A stretch of 20,451 nt of DNA from a virus, in the IMG/VR virus record IMGVR_UViG_3300048691_000162, positions 1 to 20,451 of that record; one strand, written 5' to 3'. Both the position numbers and the translations under genes were made by a program. This document shows positions 17,964-20,451 of the stretch, piece after piece (positions within the stretch are counted from its first letter, which is position 1; each line of letters opens with the position of its first letter). The notes below the pieces were generated by a model. It was not told the origin of the DNA. It searched no databases and was given only the letters and a program-made list of their open reading frames with translations.

Positions 17964-20451
17964 TCACCGCGTCTGCGAACCCAGCCCCCCCGTGACGATG
18001 TGGGCGAGCTGCCTGTCCGGCAGATCCTGGCTGACGGGCGTGCGCTGCTGCACGAACGACCGGTCATCCGAATCGCTGTTCAGCGGGGGAGGGGGCGCTT
18101 CGACCTTGGGCTGCTCTGGGATGGGCGGCATGACCCAGACGGGCGAGATGACCGGTGCCTTGATCGTGCCCGCGGAGACTGCCGACATGCGCGGTAGAGC
18201 GGTCGGTGAGACCTGCATTGCCGCGGGGCCTGCCGAAGTTGTCGTCGCAGCATTGGCCGATGTGGCGGCTTCGGTGGATGCATCGGCTGGCGGCTGGCGG
18301 CTGGTTGGCGGCTGGTTGGCGGCTGTCTTCTGGCTGGTGGCGACGGGTCGCAGGCTGCTTGAGGCCGGCACCATGAGTTCGGACATTGGGGTGGCCGCCG
18401 TTGCTTTGACAGCCGGCCCACGCTTTACCTCCTCAATCGCAGCCCGGTACCCGCCGACATCATTCACGATGTCGGCGGCGTACTTCTTCGACCCCACTCC
18501 GTTGTGATCCTTGGTCCCATCGGCCCCCCTCGCAACCCTCCTTGCCCCACCAACCCCGCCAATGTGAGCCGCCTTCAGTAGTGCCGCGACATTCTCGGGG
18601 GACGTTGACTTGCCGATAGGGCTAATCCCCGTCGCTGGGTCTGCCACGGTGAGGCGCTGGTACAGCTTGTTGTTGACGGTTGCAAACGCCTTGTCTTGAA
18701 TGTCCTTGCTGCCCAGGTACTTCTCCTGATTCATGCCATCGACCCAGTTGTTCGGGTCTTTCATGTAAGCCTTCGACCCGCCAGAAGTCATCCAGGCGCC
18801 GACATCTTTGGCTCCATCCCGCTTCATTGCGGCGTTCACGGCATTGGCGCCGCCGCGCATCAGGCCGGCATCGGCCAGCCACCCAGGTGTTGCTTGATAG
18901 GCACCGATGGCACCGCCTGTCAGTCGCTCGGTGATGCTGTAGTTGCCACCATTGGATTCGGTGGCAAGGGTCGATGCAATCAGTTGCTGCTGCGTTGTTT
19001 CGTCAAGCCCTTCGATCTTTCCGCCGCGGAAATCAAGAGCATTCTCAACAGCCCGCGCCTTGTTTTTTTCCTTGATGCCGAGCTTGTCTTTCGCCCAGGC
19101 TCTTGCAGGCTCTGGTGCCACATATCGAATCACCTTCTTCACTGACTCCGGCACAGCGTCTGCCGCCGCCGCCGCACCATTTGTCGCCAAGTCGTGGGCT
19201 GCAGCCTTTGACTTCTGTGCCACATCGGCCGCGATGTCCTTCACCGGCTGGGGGATGGCTGCGACAGCAGCGTCCTTCGCCGCCACGGCCTTGTCGGCCA
19301 CATCGCCAGCGAACTCCTTCACCGGCTTGGCGATGTCGGCCAGCGCCTTCCGTCCGGTTTCGGCCATGCTGGCCAGCTTGGCCGCGGCGTCCTTGGCTGT
19401 GGTGCTGGCGAACTCGCCTACCGATGCGGCCTTGTCCTGCACGCCGGCTTTCTCCAGCCCCTTGCCGACAGCCTTCCCGAGCTGCTCGCCAACAACTTCC
19501 CCGCCCATGGCCCCTGCGATGCTGCCGGCGATTGCCCCGACCAGCGCACCAGGCGGCCCAAGCACGGCGCCAAGTGCTGCACCAGTGGCGGCACCAGCAG
19601 CCCCGCCAGCCAGACCACCCGCAACGCCGCCGACAGCCCCAGCCTTCTTGTCGCGGTTCTGTTCTGGCGTGGCGGCAGGGTCGTCTGGCGCAGCCGCTGC
19701 AGAGTAGAGGCCCGCGGCGCCGATCGCGGCGCCCAGCCATGGCACGCGCTTCAGAATGGACCCGAGCTTGCTGCCGCCCTTGGCTGCGGCACCAGGTGCA
19801 GGCCCACCGGAAGGAAGACCAGCAGGCGTAGCACCAGGACTACCCGAACGTCCGGATCCACCGGCACCCCCACGACCAGGAATTCCACCCGGACCCGGAG
19901 ATGGCGGTAGCTGCCCGATCTTGCCCCGGCCCTTCCCGCCAAGACCCCCTAGGCCACCCAGCGCACCAAGCCCAGGGATCAGTGAGGCCAGCGTGGAGAG
20001 GATGCCGCCCTTCTTCTCGGCCCCTCCACCCGAGATTGGCTTGCGCTCGATCTCTTTCAGCACGCGGATGATTTCGCGGTCGTTCTTCTCTGCTGTGCGC
20101 GACGTGGCGCGTACATCACGGCGAGTCGGCCCGGCTTCATCTGCGCCTGAGCGGACTGAACGGCGCCCAGTGAACAGCGCCTTCAGAGGCGAAACACCCG
20201 AGCTTGCCGGAGGTGAACCGGCGGTGACACCCATTCCGGACAAGGTTAGGCTGCGGCGATGCCCCGTGTTGGATGTGGTGGTCTGTGCGGACTGCTGGGT
20301 GGCGCGGCCCGGCGCGGTCGGCGTGGTCGGCGCGGCGGTGCTGCTGGCGGCCGTGGTCGGCGTGGCCGGCGCGGTCGGCGTGGCGGTGCTTCTGGCGGCC
20401 GTGGTCGGCGCGGTCGGCGCGGTCGGCGCGGTCGGCGTGGCGGTGCTGCTG
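17964..20451 (-). CDS. Large tail or ejection protein with lysozyme-like domain, partial
   Basis: The frame runs off the right edge, so the N-terminus is missing; 828 residues are visible. Counting from an internal TTG at 20243, residues 1-180 are Gly/Pro-rich and disordered. About 200-262 is a glycine zipper (GAVGGVAGGLAGG to GEQLGKAVG) likely to enter membranes. About 265-390 is Ala/Lys helical. About 415-600 is a lytic-transglycosylase-like domain with candidate catalytic E429 in ATESNGG, GAYQ at 447-450 and AAHIGGVGGARR near 560. The tail is Pro/Thr-rich. Such proteins open peptidoglycan during infection, as tail-tip or ejected proteins. Before residue 1, Ala/Thr/Pro repeats continue to the edge. 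A tape-measure protein with a lytic domain is possible. Confidence 0.75.
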   Translation of the reverse strand, partial: SSTATPTAPTAPTAPTTAARSTATPTAPATPTTAASSTAAPTTPTAPGRATQQSAQTTTSNTGHRRSLTLSGMGVTAGSPPASSGVSPLKALFTGRRSVRSGADEAGPTRRDVRATSRTAEKNDREIIRVLKEIERKPISGGGAEKKGGILSTLASLIPGLGALGGLGGLGGKGRGKIGQLPPSPGPGGIPGRGGAGGSGRSGSPGATPAGLPSGGPAPGAAAKGGSKLGSILKRVPWLGAAIGAAGLYSAAAAPDDPAATPEQNRDKKAGAVGGVAGGLAGGAAGAATGAALGAVLGPPGALVGAIAGSIAGAMGGEVVGEQLGKAVGKGLEKAGVQDKAASVGEFASTTAKDAAAKLASMAETGRKALADIAKPVKEFAGDVADKAVAAKDAAVAAIPQPVKDIAADVAQKSKAAAHDLATNGAAAAADAVPESVKKVIRYVAPEPARAWAKDKLGIKEKNKARAVENALDFRGGKIEGLDETTQQQLIASTLATESNGGNYSITERLTGGAIGAYQATPGWLADAGLMRGGANAVNAAMKRDGAKDVGAWMTSGGSKAYMKDPNNWVDGMNQEKYLGSKDIQDKAFATVNNKLYQRLTVADPATGISPIGKSTSPENVAALLKAAHIGGVGGARRVARGADGTKDHNGVGSKKYAADIVNDVGGYRAAIEEVKRGPAVKATAATPMSELMVPASSSLRPVATSQKTAANQPPTSRQPPADASTEAATSANAATTTSAGPAAMQVSPTALPRMSAVSAGTIKAPVISPVWVMPPIPEQPKVEAPPPPLNSDSDDRSFVQQRTPVSQDLPDRQLAHIVTGGLGSQTR
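20304..20451 (-). repeat. GC-rich tandem repeats coding for Ala/Thr/Pro
   Basis: Three copies of a block made of GTGGTCGGCG, a variable number of 9-bp CGGTCGGCG-type units, then GCGGTGCTGCTGGCGGCC occur on the plus strand. In the coding frame they give TAP/TPT steps between SSTA and TTAA motifs. The number of 9-bp units differs among blocks, which suggests slippage. The array is cut by the window edge. Confidence 0.65.

Noticed and set aside
1-20451. CRISPR array, tRNA genes, insertion sequence or retroelement
   Set aside because: No regularly spaced repeats with spacers, no cloverleaf with CCA-type end, no transposase or reverse transcriptase motif was found by eye.

Overview
The window looks like part of the genome of a temperate, contractile-tailed bacteriophage (or its prophage) from a GC-rich proteobacterium. 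Support comes from the high GC content, AGGAG-type ribosome binding sites, tight ATGA/GTGA gene overlaps, and recognisable sheath, T4-like capsid, spike, PAAR, hub, holin, integrase and antirepressor genes. No tRNA, rRNA, CRISPR array, insertion sequence or clear host housekeeping gene was seen, so the host cannot be named more precisely.

Left end (1-1490, plus strand): the C-terminal tail of a probable large terminase, then three small genes of unknown function. The first two end with the TAA stop inside a GCCTAAC box that opens a 101-108 bp imperfect palindrome. Both palindromes have the layout of integron attC recombination sites. The third small gene has no such site and runs into the integrase gene.

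Integrase and attachment region (1431-2970): a tyrosine integrase on the minus strand, with a perfect hairpin at its 3' end and a cluster of five GTTCCCC/GGGGAAC repeats upstream.

Lysis, tail and head block (2884-15403, minus strand, transcribed right to left). In transcription order it encodes a 284-aa unknown protein, a putative tail tube protein, a small putative neck protein, a hub-like protein, the spike, an unknown beta-rich protein, a PAAR tip protein, a DarA_N-like protein, the major capsid protein, an Ala/Pro-rich protein, the tail sheath, an acidic/basic protein, a putative baseplate protein, a tail assembly chaperone with an apparent frameshift extension, two small membrane proteins (holin-like) and a 100-aa unknown protein.

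Immunity and regulation block (15400-17964): a BRO-N antirepressor preceded by a structured leader that resembles the C4 antisense RNA of P1/P7-like phages, with a plausible promoter and an intrinsic terminator upstream. A lipoprotein gene lies on the opposite strand and looks like a moron. A KilA-N gene follows, with its ribosome binding site in the loop of a perfect hairpin. A 20-bp element (16 of 20 positions identical) lies upstream of both the KilA-N and major capsid genes and may be a phage promoter or regulatory site.

Right end (17964-20451, minus strand): the 3' part of a large tail or ejection protein with a lysozyme-like domain, a glycine-zipper segment and an Ala/Thr/Pro repeat that runs off the window.

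The strongest unusual points are the attC-like cassettes beside phage terminase and integrase genes, the C4-like RNA controlling an antirepressor, the AAAA frameshift in the chaperone gene, and the hairpin over the KilA-N ribosome binding site.
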